A stretch of 64,000 nucleotides of DNA from Bradyrhizobium sp. cir1 (GCF_014198245.1 NZ_JACIHE010000020.1:1-64000); one strand, 5' to 3'. Positions 46,137-56,894 are shown, counted from the stretch's first letter. Notes: generated by a model from the sequence alone, not told the origin. Made by a program: numbers and translations.

Positions 46137-46401
46137 CGCCCACCTCCGGCTTCATGAAATACCTAATCTCGGTGTCCATCAAACCGGCAGCAGCTCACCT
46201 ATACCGATGGTAGCTCAGAAGAATTGATGAATGCGATCCGCGCCTTGCGCTCAAGAATAGCTATCGGGCCTGGCGTTCAGATCGCCCTGACGCTGGTCCG
46301 CGGCCTAAGGCGAACGAATGAACCACCCAGGGGCCTTGGGCAGAAGAACGGCTAATTGGCCGTTAACGGCGACATTGCGAGCGCTCGCGCGTTTCCAAAA
46401 G

Positions 46402-47787
46402 CTAGAACAGGGCTGCGGCTAGCAAGGGATGCACTCTCACCTTCGTGTCCTTACCAATCTCCTGATTGTGGTGATAGTCCTTCCCGAAGGGCTCGATAAC
46501 GTTGCCCTTCGTCGTTAGTTGGAGCGTTCCCGCCTCCAAGAAAAACTTGGCATAGTCTGAGGATAGGTCGAGCCTGTTCTTCTCGCTGAGTTCGATGAAC
46601 TCCTTGCTGTTGGTGCGCAGTTCTGCCACCTCGGCAATTAACGCCTCCCAGCTATATTCTTTGTTCCTTGGAAACACCAAACGCAGCAGCCTCGGGATGT
46701 TAGGAACCTCATTTGTGTAGGCTGTAGCGATCTGCTGCATGGAGAACTCGCCGATCGATTTCTTGGTCGCCGAGAAGTTATCCAACTTCAATTTTTCCCC
46801 ACCTGAAGCTTGTGCGGCCATCGATATCCAAACAAACAAGTCGCGCGGCCCGTTTCTTAACAAAGAAATAACGTGCTTCTTCAAATCGCCCTTCTTGAAT
46901 GCGAAGGCATCTGCGTAGATGAGGCCGGCGAAGGCTAATCTGCTCTCCACGGCCGCGAGCAATTCGTCTTCCTTCCAAGACAGCGCGCCCCGTTGCGCAG
47001 GGATCATGTTCGCCAATTCCTCGTTGCCGGACACCTTCTGGTAGACGTGAGTCTTGAGCAAGACGGTCACACCTACGACACCCCTAAAATTGACGTTTAT
47101 TTCGTTTGCCGCGAGTATCAACCCTACGAGGGCGTTGCTACCCTGCTCTCCGGGCGGCAAAGACTGCTCAGGGTCGTCTACAAAGAATCTAACCGCGACA
47201 CCTTTTCCGGCTAGCGCCTGAAGCTTCGCTCGGGCGGCAGCCCGATCAAACTGATCAAGCTTCTTCTCCTGATCCTCACTGAGATCGAACGAGAGACCAA
47301 AACCAAACGCGGATCCCCCCTTGAGGCGAGATCGACCTTCTTTGACAGCGCTATCCAACGTCTTCAAAATCGACTTAAGAGGTACAGGGAGAATGGACAG
47401 ACTACTTTTGTCCTTGGCATCTAAGAGCTCGCTTTCATCAAGCAACGCTAACGCCGCAACCAAAAATAAAGCGAGAAAACGTTCTCTAAAAAGGCCCGGC
47501 TGAACATTCGAGAGACGCTTGAAACGCTCGGAGCCGGGTGCAAACCCTACAACCAAAAAACCCGATGGTGGTTCGGCAGTCATCCTTTTGAAAGCTGTCG
47601 ACTTGCCGACACCCTTCATGCCCAGCAAGACTGTAAGGGGCATCTTTGGCGTCAAGCAGCCAGAAATGCTCTCGGTCGGGATCGTATAGCTCAAGACATC
47701 TTGGTCTTCGCGACCGTCCGCTCGGCCGCATAGTTCGAAAAAGTACTGACGGGCTGCGGAGCCGTCCTTCTCTTTTGCGTCAGGCAT
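46402..47787 (-). CDS. P-loop ATPase in a two-gene accessory operon
   Basis: The 461-residue cytosolic protein has Walker A LLGMKGVGKSTAFKRM near residue 55 and an acidic Walker B-like VAVRFFVDDPEQSL near 205, with a long alpha/beta domain after (VGVTVLLKTHVYQKV, then PRDLFVWISMAAQASGG). The layout resembles KAP/STAND-type or Sll1717-type P-loop ATPases found in defence islands; which one cannot be settled. Start ATG 47787 has GGGAAG upstream. A 184-residue partner gene ends 20 bases before it on the same strand. AT-rich codons distinguish the pair from their surroundings. A defence role is inference. Confidence 0.65.
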   Translation of the reverse strand: MPDAKEKDGSAARQYFFELCGRADGREDQDVLSYTIPTESISGCLTPKMPLTVLLGMKGVGKSTAFKRMTAEPPSGFLVVGFAPGSERFKRLSNVQPGLFRERFLALFLVAALALLDESELLDAKDKSSLSILPVPLKSILKTLDSAVKEGRSRLKGGSAFGFGLSFDLSEDQEKKLDQFDRAAARAKLQALAGKGVAVRFFVDDPEQSLPPGEQGSNALVGLILAANEINVNFRGVVGVTVLLKTHVYQKVSGNEELANMIPAQRGALSWKEDELLAAVESRLAFAGLIYADAFAFKKGDLKKHVISLLRNGPRDLFVWISMAAQASGGEKLKLDNFSATKKSIGEFSMQQIATAYTNEVPNIPRLLRLVFPRNKEYSWEALIAEVAELRTNSKEFIELSEKNRLDLSSDYAKFFLEAGTLQLTTKGNVIEPFGKDYHHNQEIGKDTKVRVHPLLAAALF

Positions 47788-47807
47788 CGATGCGCTTCCC
47801 GGCCAAA

Positions 47808-48362
47808 TCAGATCGCCCCCCAGAACACGTCCTTGTGGAGCAGAGTCCGCACTGATCTGACCCTAAATCGATCGTTGAAGAGTTCGTCGAGCATGTACAA
47901 GCACTGCACGAACGTAAACTCGGAGATATTAGGCGATTGACCAGTGTACAGAAGGCGTGGGGTTATGGGTGCCACAGGGCTAGCCCCCTTCAATCTGCTA
48001 GAAATGAAATCTCGAATTTGATCGAGGGCAAACCCATGCTTCTTGGCATAGGGTAACAATCGGTCTTTCAGATGATTTGAGAAACCAGAAAGGGGAGTAG
48101 TGGCGGTTACCTTCCCCGTTGGCTTCAATGAATCATCGAGAATCCCAACGTTCTGCGCGACGCTGATGTACGAGACTATCGTACGGGCGCGCAGCGCACT
48201 TCGCCGATCATTATAGTATCGCTGGAAGGCAGAGTCGCGATTATCGCGTATGATCCGCTTCGTGTAATTTTCCAATTCAGTTGCGAGCTGGATCTTTGTC
48301 TCGAAATTGCCCCGAGCCGCTATGCGAACAATCTCAAATTGACGAGGCACAGCCGTAGCCAT
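47808..48362 (-). CDS. Partner protein of the P-loop ATPase, unknown family
   Basis: This 184-residue helical protein starts MATAVPRQFEIVRIAARGNF after GGAG. It contains RSALRARTIVSYISVAQNVG, which suggests a winged-helix or similar fold, and ends with a Leu/Arg-rich helix (CLYMLDELFNDRFRVRSVRT). No catalytic motif is seen. Its position upstream of the ATPase suggests it is a regulator or sensor for it. I do not recognise the family. Confidence 0.55.
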   Translation of the reverse strand: MATAVPRQFEIVRIAARGNFETKIQLATELENYTKRIIRDNRDSAFQRYYNDRRSALRARTIVSYISVAQNVGILDDSLKPTGKVTATTPLSGFSNHLKDRLLPYAKKHGFALDQIRDFISSRLKGASPVAPITPRLLYTGQSPNISEFTFVQCLYMLDELFNDRFRVRSVRTLLHKDVFWGAI

Positions 48363-49306
48363 CCAGGCTCTCCAAACAATTCCAAGATGATAGCTTATGA
48401 AATACAGCTTAAGCGTATAATTTCACAAGCAGAACTTCAAAGTCAAGAACGGCAGCCTCTTATTCGCGCCACGGATAGACCACACGCGGTGCAATGCAGC
48501 GGAGAGATTGTCTCGGAATCTCCAGAAGCACGCTTTTGGTTGTCATTAGAGCCCGGACTGTCGGCGGCAGCGGCATCTTGTTGTTGGTTGCTCCCTCACC
48601 TCATTGCAGCAACGCGTAGAAACTCCAATCGTCACATCCGCGGGGATAGCTTGAGTACTTGAGGCTGACGGCAAGTCGCGGCAGCCCGCCCTCGATCCTA
48701 ATGAGCGTCGCTCCTGAAATGACTGTGATCCTTCAGCCATGCCGTCGGCAGGGCGCGCAACACCGCACGCTCCCAAACTTCGTAACTCCACAGCATAGAG
48801 CAGCAACGTCGCCGCTTTTTTGCGTTTCCGACCCTATTCACGCTGAACAAGAGCGCGAGGCCTCGTTTTCGAGCCGCAAGACGCCGCCTCTCGAAGGTCC
48901 ATTCGATCCCGGCTTAGTCGCGGGCCATCTCGGATCCTGCTGGCAAGCGCGCATTCTTCCTACTGGCAACGGTGCGGTTCGTACTGAGCGTTTGCGATAG
49001 GCTTTGCAATCCGCCTCAACGGGAGTCATACGTCAGCAATCGATTGCGCGACGATGAGGAAGTCGCGGCCATTCGGAGGAAAACTCTGCGATCGCTGCGT
49101 AGAAGACATCGACAAACCTGGAACACTCCTGTAGGGACGTGCACAATATTGCACGCGCCACCTAAGAGCGTGACCGTAATTCAATCTTTTTCAAGTCGCC
49201 CTGATGCTTGGGATGTTTTCAATGTGAGCTGGCGCGAAGGCCTGGTACGCGAGCCTGTTTTAGTAGCTTGCCAGCAACCTCCATAAATGTGTGAGGAGAT
49301 CACGCG
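48363..49306. other. Long intergenic stretch
   Basis: About 940 bases with no supported gene. Frames here are shadow-like. The first 150 bases are AT-rich and should hold the promoter of the leftward ATPase operon; the last part should hold that of the patatin gene. Confidence 0.45.
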
Positions 49307-52300
49307 ATGACTGTGCGCGAGCAGCTGTTTACTTTGTTGCGCAACCTCCGATGGATCGTTGTCCTGTCGGTAGCTATCTCAGCATTGCTCTACCTGCCAG
49401 ATCAGATTCAGGAGCTCTACCGGATAGCCGCCGACGACCTTGGCTGGGTGACGTTCAAGGAGTTCGCTGCCTTGGGCGTAATTGCGACGGCGATTTGGGC
49501 AAGCGCGTTTCAGCTCACAACTGCATCCCTGCCGCAAATCCCCAAGGCTTCGGGGCGCATGGCCTTCTATATAAGACTTGCTCCCGTCCTGCTTGGGGCT
49601 CTGCCGATCATCGCCGCCATAGCAGGCCAATTCGCCTCGCGGCCGGCGCAAAAGATTGGCGAGGTCGAGGAAGTCGGAAGTATCTTCCGCATTCAGGACC
49701 AGGCGCTTGCGTTTGAGCGGAACATGCTGCTCATCCTCGCAATTGCCATGCTGATCATGCTCGTCTGTTTCGTGGCATTTACTTGGCGAATAGGATCAAG
49801 AGATCGCTCGATTGATCTCGCGAGCCGCGCCAACAACGCTTACTTCATCCGTTACAGGTTTCTCGCGCTCTCGATCGGTGGTACCGTGCTTTTGACAGCA
49901 GCATTCCTTATGCTGCCTGATAGGCTTGCACAATTTGTCGGATCGTTTGGCGTGATCGCCCTCTTTGCGGTTTGCGTCCTTGGTCTCACGGTCCATTTTG
50001 CTCTCTTAACGATCAGATTTACGTTTCCATTTATTCCGCTTGTCTTTGGCGGCTCGTTTCTACTTGCCTCTTTGTTGGGAGGCGACGACCACGAACTGCG
50101 TACTGTCTCTGAAGCAAACAGCCAGCCGGAAAAGGCGCGCATGTCCGCAGCCGCCGCATTCCGCGAGTGGCTTTTACAAAAGCCGCGGGTGGAGGAAGCC
50201 AAAAAGCTCGGCGAATATCCCGTCTTCATTGTGGCGGCTCAAGGCGGAGGGATCTATGCCGCCAATAATGCGGCGCGGTTTCTTGCGCGGATGCAGGATC
50301 TTTGTCCGGCATTTCGCCAACATCTGTTTGCGATAAGCGGTGTGTCCGGGGGCAGCGTCGGTTCAGCAATCTTCGCCGCTGCGCTCCACGCCGAAAATGC
50401 GTCCCTTGATACGAATGCCGTCGACGAAAAGACATGCCCCAAAATCGCGGATTTCCTGGCTGGGGTTGGACGGGTCCAAGATATTGATGCTCCTGGGCCC
50501 GTCGAGCAGCGCGTTGCAAGCGTTCTGGCTACCGATTTTCTGTCGCCTTTGGTCGCCGGCTTCCTGTTTACTGACTTCACTCAGATGTTTTCACCGTTCG
50601 CGATCCCGGCCTTTGATCGCGCGCGCTTTTTGGAATACACCTTGGAGAACGCCGGTGACAGAATCCTTGGCAACAACAAGGGCAGCGGCAACCCATCCAA
50701 TCTGTTAAGGGCTGACTTTCAGTCCCATTGGGCGCCCGGCAACAACATGCCGGCCCTGTTGTTCAACACGACGGATGCCGGCAGCGGCAAACGGGCCGTC
50801 ATCTCTCCCTTTGATTTCGATCCGCTGCACCCCAAAGACACGGACCTGTGTGTTCTTGCAGCGCTTGAACGTGCGGGCACTGGGACGGACCAAACGGTCA
50901 AGAGCCACTCGCTGCGTATTCCGCTCAGCACAGCCGCTTTCACGAGCGCACGTTTCCCGTGGGTGACGCCGGCGGCGACCGCCTCAGTCAAAAATGACTG
51001 CATAACCTCTCATCCGCACGCCCGCCTGGTGGACGGCGGATATGTGGAGAATTCCGGGATTGAGACCGCACTCGACCTGATTGAGAAGCTTAACGCCATC
51101 AAGGGCACCTCCGATGCGCCGAAATTCAGGATCTACCTGCTGTCCCTCGTCAACGGGCAGTTCGGCGATCATGGTTCATTCATGTTCGGTGAGCTCATGG
51201 AGCCGGTACGCGCGCTTCTGAGCACGCGAACGTCCCGAACCTATGTCGCCCTCAATCATGCAACCAGCATCGACCGTCGGCCCGACGCCGAAGTGACGCC
51301 AAGTGTTCAGCGCTTTCCAACATTCGGCCGGACGGACATAACAGGCTTGTTTTATAGCCTTCCGCTCGGCTGGACGTTGTCCCAGAAGACGGAGGATATC
51401 ATCTCGTTGAGCAGCGGCCGCTTCTGGGACTGCGTGCCGAAGGACGACTTCGATCAGTCCCGCGAAAGGCAGAGCAATGCAGATTGCCTGCAGGTGAAGT
51501 TGTTCCATCTTCTGAATGGATCAGTCGCGACCGCATTTGAAACGCTGAAGGATGCCAAACTTGCACGAACTGCCTACGCCGACGAGCTAGCACAGGAATA
51601 TCGACCAACTCCAAAGATCAAGCCGCAGCCATTACTTGCTTGTTATGAAAGCAATTGGTTGCAACAGCGCGGCTATGAGGAATATCAGGAAAAAGTCGCC
51701 GCCTACGAGCACCAGCTGAGTGAATCGAGCAAAGATCATTCGCCGGCCCCTCCACCCGTTCCGCCATATCGCAAGAGCTATATGGCCTACTATCAGGCTG
51801 AGCAGGTCAAAGCCTTGTTGCAGGAATGGGATCGCGTCGAGGAAACGGATCCCCGTATCCTCGCCTATATTTTGGGATCCGTCTCTTACGACAGCGCCGA
51901 TTTTACTCGCAGCAGCGAGAACTTTTCTTATAGCGCGGTTTCTCAACTCCCGCAGAAATGGCGCGATCGCATTGACAAGAATAACTCAAAGCTCCTGGCC
52001 GCAAACAAGCCCCAGGTCGACGTGAATTCTTTGCTTAATCATCCCAAGGAACTGGCCAATTTCGTGCTCGCTTACGATGACAACGACTTTGGCAACCAGC
52101 CCGGAACGGACGACGGCTGGCTGTTTCGCCCGCGAGGAATGTATCAATTGGTCGGCCGTGAGCAGTATCAGGAAGCGCAGAATCAAATGCAGCAGCTGCG
52201 CCAGCTGCAAGGACTTGATCTGCTAACGCTACCCGACGCGCTATGGGATGCGAAGATTTCGGCTAAGGTTACTTTCGCTCACTTCCGATTGCACCGGTAT

Positions 52301-52528
52301 AAGGACGACCGGTTATCTTCGCCGAACAACCGCCGGACGCTGTTCGAATTGCTCAAGGATCGTGCGAACGACTGGACAACCGTGCGCGCGTTGCAAACGG
52401 ATATGGCGCATCCAGCCGACAACGCGCGGTTCAATGCGCGCAGCGAGATGTTCCTCGCCTGTATCGAGGAAGCGCTGCATCCGACGAAACTCAAGACCCT
52501 GCAAAGCCAATTCTACGGTGAGGAATGA
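49307..52528 (+). CDS. Multi-pass membrane protein with a patatin-like phospholipase domain
   Basis: The 1073-residue protein has six or seven membrane helices in its first 270 residues. A patatin-type lipase domain follows, with the oxyanion loop AAQGGGIYAAN, the nucleophile elbow ISGVSGGSVGS and the Asp dyad LVDGGYVENSG. A long C-terminal region of about 450 residues is charged, with Pro-rich linkers (KDHSPAPPPVPPYRK). Patatin enzymes release fatty acids from membrane lipids with a Ser-Asp dyad. GAGGAGAT lies before ATG 49307. It heads a rightward group with two c-type cytochrome genes, suggesting a combined envelope process. Full length and intact. Confidence 0.85.
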   Translation: MTVREQLFTLLRNLRWIVVLSVAISALLYLPDQIQELYRIAADDLGWVTFKEFAALGVIATAIWASAFQLTTASLPQIPKASGRMAFYIRLAPVLLGALPIIAAIAGQFASRPAQKIGEVEEVGSIFRIQDQALAFERNMLLILAIAMLIMLVCFVAFTWRIGSRDRSIDLASRANNAYFIRYRFLALSIGGTVLLTAAFLMLPDRLAQFVGSFGVIALFAVCVLGLTVHFALLTIRFTFPFIPLVFGGSFLLASLLGGDDHELRTVSEANSQPEKARMSAAAAFREWLLQKPRVEEAKKLGEYPVFIVAAQGGGIYAANNAARFLARMQDLCPAFRQHLFAISGVSGGSVGSAIFAAALHAENASLDTNAVDEKTCPKIADFLAGVGRVQDIDAPGPVEQRVASVLATDFLSPLVAGFLFTDFTQMFSPFAIPAFDRARFLEYTLENAGDRILGNNKGSGNPSNLLRADFQSHWAPGNNMPALLFNTTDAGSGKRAVISPFDFDPLHPKDTDLCVLAALERAGTGTDQTVKSHSLRIPLSTAAFTSARFPWVTPAATASVKNDCITSHPHARLVDGGYVENSGIETALDLIEKLNAIKGTSDAPKFRIYLLSLVNGQFGDHGSFMFGELMEPVRALLSTRTSRTYVALNHATSIDRRPDAEVTPSVQRFPTFGRTDITGLFYSLPLGWTLSQKTEDIISLSSGRFWDCVPKDDFDQSRERQSNADCLQVKLFHLLNGSVATAFETLKDAKLARTAYADELAQEYRPTPKIKPQPLLACYESNWLQQRGYEEYQEKVAAYEHQLSESSKDHSPAPPPVPPYRKSYMAYYQAEQVKALLQEWDRVEETDPRILAYILGSVSYDSADFTRSSENFSYSAVSQLPQKWRDRIDKNNSKLLAANKPQVDVNSLLNHPKELANFVLAYDDNDFGNQPGTDDGWLFRPRGMYQLVGREQYQEAQNQMQQLRQLQGLDLLTLPDALWDAKISAKVTFAHFRLHRYKDDRLSSPNNRRTLFELLKDRANDWTTVRALQTDMAHPADNARFNARSEMFLACIEEALHPTKLKTLQSQFYGEE

Positions 52529-52629
52529 AGGGTTTGATCCGGTCGCGCGCATTGCCTTGGCAAGGCGCGCAGCGGCGAGATTGTTCGACAGCTGATGTTT
52601 AAACTTTTGGTCTTACAGGGGGATTTCCA

Positions 52630-54003
52630 ATGATCGCGAGGGATCAAATCAATAGATCACTGTTTCGGCGACGGCTTGCAAGCTTGTTAGCGGCGGGGGT
52701 GATGTTCGCGGCAGCTTTGGAGGTAGGAAGGGCTCCGGCGGACGCGGCGTCGAAGCCTCTTGCGCCCAATGATGTGTCCATTCTCTTTCCTCCGCCGAAG
52801 TCAGCGGCCGACCTCGCCAATCTGATTGCCGTGTCCGATCTTGCGGGCCCTTCGGGGTCGCCGCAGCGGCTGTTTTCCGACGCGGATTTCGCGCACTTTA
52901 TCGCCAACGCCGAAAATCCGGAGCATCCGGGCGTGCCGGATTCGGGTGCACGGCACATTCAGTTTCCCGATGCCGTGAAAAAGATCGACGCCTGGTTTGT
53001 GGCTGGCGTCCGGATCGATCCGGGCGCGCCGGGATTGTCGCCGGAGATCATCGCTCAGTTTGGCCGGCAACCCCAAATCCGGCTCATTATTCAGCCGGTG
53101 ACCAATGGGCCGGACGGCTTCAAGGTTCATGACACTGCCGGCCACCTGATCTTCAGCTTCACCCTCGACCCGGACCCGGCTCTGGACGGTTGTGCGCCGT
53201 TCCCTCGATTCAAACCGGACGACGAAGCGTTCAAGGCGATCGTTCGTGACGTTGCGACCTTGCGCGATCAGCTTGCGGCCGGACAGTTTGGCAATGTCAA
53301 AGTCGCAACTGCCGGTGATCTGAACGTGCATCCGGGTCTTGTAGGGGCATCGGCAAAGGCGTTTCGCGATGCACTCAAGGCATTGATTGAGAAGCATCTC
53401 TCGCCGCAGCGCCTCAACACCATGGCCGTGATGGGCATCTCACCGCCAGAACCCTGGATTTTCGTGTCGATGTTAAGGGTCCCGCAAGCAGGCCTAATCC
53501 CGGTCCCCGGCCCGACGCTTGATGGCATGCACGTGGCACAGATGTTCAGCGCCATCGGCGGGAAGCACGTAGTCCCGCAACCAGGCACGAACAATCAAAA
53601 TCCGGTCACCTGTCGACACGCGGCGTTGCAAAATCCGCCCCTGCCCCAAGCTGATCGTAAGGGTGTTTCGACCTCCGAGTTTATCGATGGTAACGTGCCC
53701 AATAGCCGCATCGTTGAGATCGTCAATACCATTGCCGATCCGAAGAAGAGCCACTTCTTCAATACCGATTGCGTGAGCTGTCACACCGAGACGGCACAGC
53801 CACTCGCCAGGAAAATTCCAAACTTCGCCGCGCTTGGCGTGAACCGCGCCGTCTGGCCGAAAGAAGATTGGAATGTCCGCAACTTCGGTTGGTTTCCATC
53901 CTTTTTGCACGGCGGCCCGGCCGCAGCGACGATAACCAGACGCGCAGCTGCAGAGACGGCCGACGTGGTCACCTTCATCAATAGTCAATTGCTGAACAAG
54001 TAA
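52630..54003 (+). CDS. Secreted mono-heme cytochrome c-like protein
   Basis: The 457-residue protein has an export signal (basic RRRLASLLAAGVMFAAALEV, then a cleavage site near DAAS) and one heme-binding motif CVSCH near residue 390. The first 350 residues form a separate domain with no heme motif. The start ATG 52630 follows AGGGGGA. It acts in the periplasm or outside. It lies between the patatin-like and di-heme genes, all on the same strand, so electron flow between the two cytochromes is plausible. The exact family is not recognised. Confidence 0.75.
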   Translation: MIARDQINRSLFRRRLASLLAAGVMFAAALEVGRAPADAASKPLAPNDVSILFPPPKSAADLANLIAVSDLAGPSGSPQRLFSDADFAHFIANAENPEHPGVPDSGARHIQFPDAVKKIDAWFVAGVRIDPGAPGLSPEIIAQFGRQPQIRLIIQPVTNGPDGFKVHDTAGHLIFSFTLDPDPALDGCAPFPRFKPDDEAFKAIVRDVATLRDQLAAGQFGNVKVATAGDLNVHPGLVGASAKAFRDALKALIEKHLSPQRLNTMAVMGISPPEPWIFVSMLRVPQAGLIPVPGPTLDGMHVAQMFSAIGGKHVVPQPGTNNQNPVTCRHAALQNPPLPQADRKGVSTSEFIDGNVPNSRIVEIVNTIADPKKSHFFNTDCVSCHTETAQPLARKIPNFAALGVNRAVWPKEDWNVRNFGWFPSFLHGGPAAATITRRAAAETADVVTFINSQLLNK

Positions 54004-54069
54004 CGGACGGTCGCCGTTTCCGGTAGCCTGCCGGGCCGGCCGCATGAAAAGATGGATGGAGTCCTTGCT

Positions 54070-56325
54070 ATGGGGAGACCTTCTTTTGGCTCTCGTCTTT
54101 ATTTCCGGGTGATGCGCTGGCCTCATATCACCAGCCTGTTATTGGCAAGCGTCGTTGTCGTGATCGTGGCGGCTAGCCTGGTATATTTCGCCCCGGAGAA
54201 GGTTCGCGACGCAGCCCTTAAGATCAAGAGCGATGCCAATCTGGTCGCTCAATTACTGCCTGCGACCCTGCCCGAGCCATCAAAAATCGAAAGCGCTTAT
54301 TGGCTGCCGCAAAATTGGAGCTCCCGCCAGCGTTACTGGTTTCACCACACCTCGCAGGGGACAGCGACCATCCCTGTCCCTTATCAGTGGTTTTTGGCCC
54401 TGGAACGCCCCGAGCTGTCCGTCTCCTACACGAGCTTGACAGACGAGAACTACCTGCGCCGCCTCGGCTTCATTCCGAGTCCTAGCTCAAAGGACTTCGC
54501 CGGTAATGCCCCCGCATACGGATATCACGACAATGCGTCGCATGGGAACACAGCCAACCCCGGTTGGACTCCAAGCGCGCCCGAGAACCCAAATGCTTTG
54601 CCGGTCGGCTTTGCCATCCTCAAGGGCGATGTCGATCCGACGACTGGCGCCCCGTATGAAGATCAGATCGGGCTAACCTGCGCGGCCTGTCATACGGGTC
54701 ATCTCGAATACAAAAATGTCAGCATACGGTTCGACGGCGGGCCGGCGATGGTCAATCTGGGCGAAGTTGAAAGGGCTGTCGGGCTGTCGATCGGCTACAC
54801 GCTGATCTTGCCATGGCGTTTCGAGCGTTTCGCCAGCAAGCTGGAGCAGATCAAAGGGCAGAGCGTCGATCGAAAACAGCTGCGAAGCGATCTTGAGCGA
54901 GCACTTCAGAAGATTAAGAACCAAAAGGCAGAGACCGACAGACTTTTGACGGGACTGGGAGTGTCGCATCTCGATGAAGGGTTCGGTCGACTTGATGCGC
55001 TGAACCGGATCGGGAACCAGGTTTTCTATAGCAACCTTCTTGATCCCGTGACCGGCGAACTCTCCGAGCCAAGCCTCAAAGGCAACTTTGCGCGCCATGA
55101 TGCGCCCGTGAGCTTTCCGCCGATCTGGGACACGCCGTATTTCCTTTGGGCACAGTATGACGCTTCTGTTCTTAACGAACTCGTTCGCAATGCAGGCGAA
55201 GCGCTGGGTGTCAACGCGAAAATCAATATGACCGCGGCTGCGCCCGGACGGCCGCTTTTTACCTCATCCATACATCTATCCGACATCGCACGGTTCGAAG
55301 AGCTTCTGCGCGGCACCGATCCCTTTTCGTCCGAAGATGCAGGAGGCAGGCAATTCACCGGGCTCGTAGCACCGCGATGGAAAGACGCGCAGGAGAAATT
55401 CCGCGGTGACGCGGCCTGGGCGATCGATGAAAAGCTCGTTGAGCAGGGGCGCGATCTTTATCGTGCTCACTGCTTTGAATGCCACCGAGGTCCGGTGAAC
55501 GATGCCGCCTTCGACAAAAAGTGGCCGGAAGACTCGTTCTGGCGCGCAGAGAACCCCGATCGCTCCGCCAAGAACGAGAAGAATTGGGTAGAGATCGGCG
55601 GACGTCATTATTTTAACGTCGTCCAGATGCCGGTCTCGGCGATCGGCACCGACCGCCAACAATCTAACGTCCTCACGACGCGACGCGTTCACCTACCCGA
55701 GCAACTCGGATTGAATCCTGCAGATGACCTCAACAAAGCCGGAGGTTGCGGCCTTCTGGCCGATAAAGGCGCAGATCCTCTGTTTGTACTCGCGCTCATG
55801 GACATGGTGGGCAAAACGATCGACCAATGGGTCATTGCGGACGGAACTTCTGAAGAGACCAAGCGGCAAATGTGGGGGCCGAGGAAGAACTGCCAAAACC
55901 AGCGAGTTTATGTCGGGGCGCGTGCGAGCCGCAACGGCAAGGACGAAATAGTTCTCGCCCTCGAGCCTCAGTACCGGGCGCGCCCGTTGGACGGTGTTTG
56001 GGCGACGGCTCCTTATCTGCACAATGGGTCCGTTCCGACACTGAGAGACATGTTGGTGCCGCAAGCCAAACGGCCGACCTCGTTTTGCGTCGGCAGTCGT
56101 GCGTTCGACCCGATCAAGGTCGGGCTTGTTACGAAGGCAAAGGCGACCCAGAGCTGTGCGGCCGGCCTTACGAACTTTGATGTGTCGCTGCTTGGCAACA
56201 GCAATCGCGGACATTCGTTCGAGGGCAAGGAAACCGACTTAACGAAGCTGCCGCCTGGCGTCATCGGACCAGAATTGACTGAAGCCGAGCGCCGAGCGCT
56301 TGTTGAGTATCTCAAGACTTTATGA
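54070..56325 (+). CDS. RoxA-like di-heme cytochrome c peroxidase-family protein
   Basis: This protein of about 751 residues has an N-terminal membrane anchor or uncleaved signal (HITSLLLASVVVVIVAASLV). It has two CxxCH heme sites: CAACH in GLTCAACHTGHLEY and CFECH in AHCFECHRGPV. The C-terminal WATAPYLHNGSVPTLRDML is the hallmark of the di-heme peroxidase/RoxA-like family, whose members reduce peroxide or cleave hydrophobic polymers such as rubber. GGAG precedes ATG 54070; ATG 54052 is an alternative. It lies 66 bases after the mono-heme gene. Its substrate is unknown. Confidence 0.8.
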   Translation: MGRPSFGSRLYFRVMRWPHITSLLLASVVVVIVAASLVYFAPEKVRDAALKIKSDANLVAQLLPATLPEPSKIESAYWLPQNWSSRQRYWFHHTSQGTATIPVPYQWFLALERPELSVSYTSLTDENYLRRLGFIPSPSSKDFAGNAPAYGYHDNASHGNTANPGWTPSAPENPNALPVGFAILKGDVDPTTGAPYEDQIGLTCAACHTGHLEYKNVSIRFDGGPAMVNLGEVERAVGLSIGYTLILPWRFERFASKLEQIKGQSVDRKQLRSDLERALQKIKNQKAETDRLLTGLGVSHLDEGFGRLDALNRIGNQVFYSNLLDPVTGELSEPSLKGNFARHDAPVSFPPIWDTPYFLWAQYDASVLNELVRNAGEALGVNAKINMTAAAPGRPLFTSSIHLSDIARFEELLRGTDPFSSEDAGGRQFTGLVAPRWKDAQEKFRGDAAWAIDEKLVEQGRDLYRAHCFECHRGPVNDAAFDKKWPEDSFWRAENPDRSAKNEKNWVEIGGRHYFNVVQMPVSAIGTDRQQSNVLTTRRVHLPEQLGLNPADDLNKAGGCGLLADKGADPLFVLALMDMVGKTIDQWVIADGTSEETKRQMWGPRKNCQNQRVYVGARASRNGKDEIVLALEPQYRARPLDGVWATAPYLHNGSVPTLRDMLVPQAKRPTSFCVGSRAFDPIKVGLVTKAKATQSCAAGLTNFDVSLLGNSNRGHSFEGKETDLTKLPPGVIGPELTEAERRALVEYLKTL

Positions 56326-56499
56326 GCGATGCGTTGCCCGTCGACCTGTGTGTCGGCGCCGCTACTTTCGACCTTCCGCCGACGTCGCGCGCGCCTCGTC
56401 AACGCGCGTGCCATTCGGGATGCGATCGACACCTTGGTCCCGAGGGGATCGAGGGCAATCTGGCTGACCCGAGGGGCAGGCTCTCTGAGGAGGCCGCTG

Positions 56500-56680
56500 C
56501 CCCTCGTCGAAGAGATTGGCGAAGATCGGAGCGGTGAAGCTTGGATCGTCGAGCTTGAGGCTCAGATTTTCGCGGCCCTCGTTGGAGCGCTTAGACCAGC
56601 ACGGCCCCGATCTCGACGCGGCCGACAGAGACCCGGTGGCTCGGTGCATTCTCGCCGGAGCGGTCGGCTTCGGAGACGAT
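56500..56680 (-). pseudogene. DUF736 remnant (integrative-element marker)
   Basis: Minus-strand pieces read ENAPSHRVSVGRVEIGA and, after a shift, NEGRENLSLKLDDPSFTAPI and FANLFDEG. They are the middle of a DUF736 protein, a small family of about 100 residues common in rhizobial conjugative elements. Both ends are missing. A GA repeat sits just upstream. Confidence 0.7.
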
Positions 56681-56708
56681 GCGGACGCTCCTGGCTTGGC
56701 GCGCGCGC

Positions 56709-56755
<47 letters not shown>

Positions 56756-56894
56756 GAATTCGGGGAATCTGGAACAACCGGGGGGACCAGTCGACTGACT
56801 GGCATCTTTTGTTTAGCAAGTGGATACGACCGGTCCGGCTACCGGCGCTCCCTGAGCGCCGTCAGGTTTTCGGAAAGAACGCAGTCACGCAGAA

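Larger units (their letters stand above)
45385..46197 (-). mobile_element. Truncated IS3-family element
   Basis: The right end is marked by TGAGCTGCTGCCGGTTTGAT read on the minus strand (46178-46197), a typical IS3-family terminus. OrfA and OrfB follow leftward. OrfB stops after the first catalytic Asp region and the left end is missing where the sequence meets the broken gene at 45059-45330. Confidence 0.75.
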
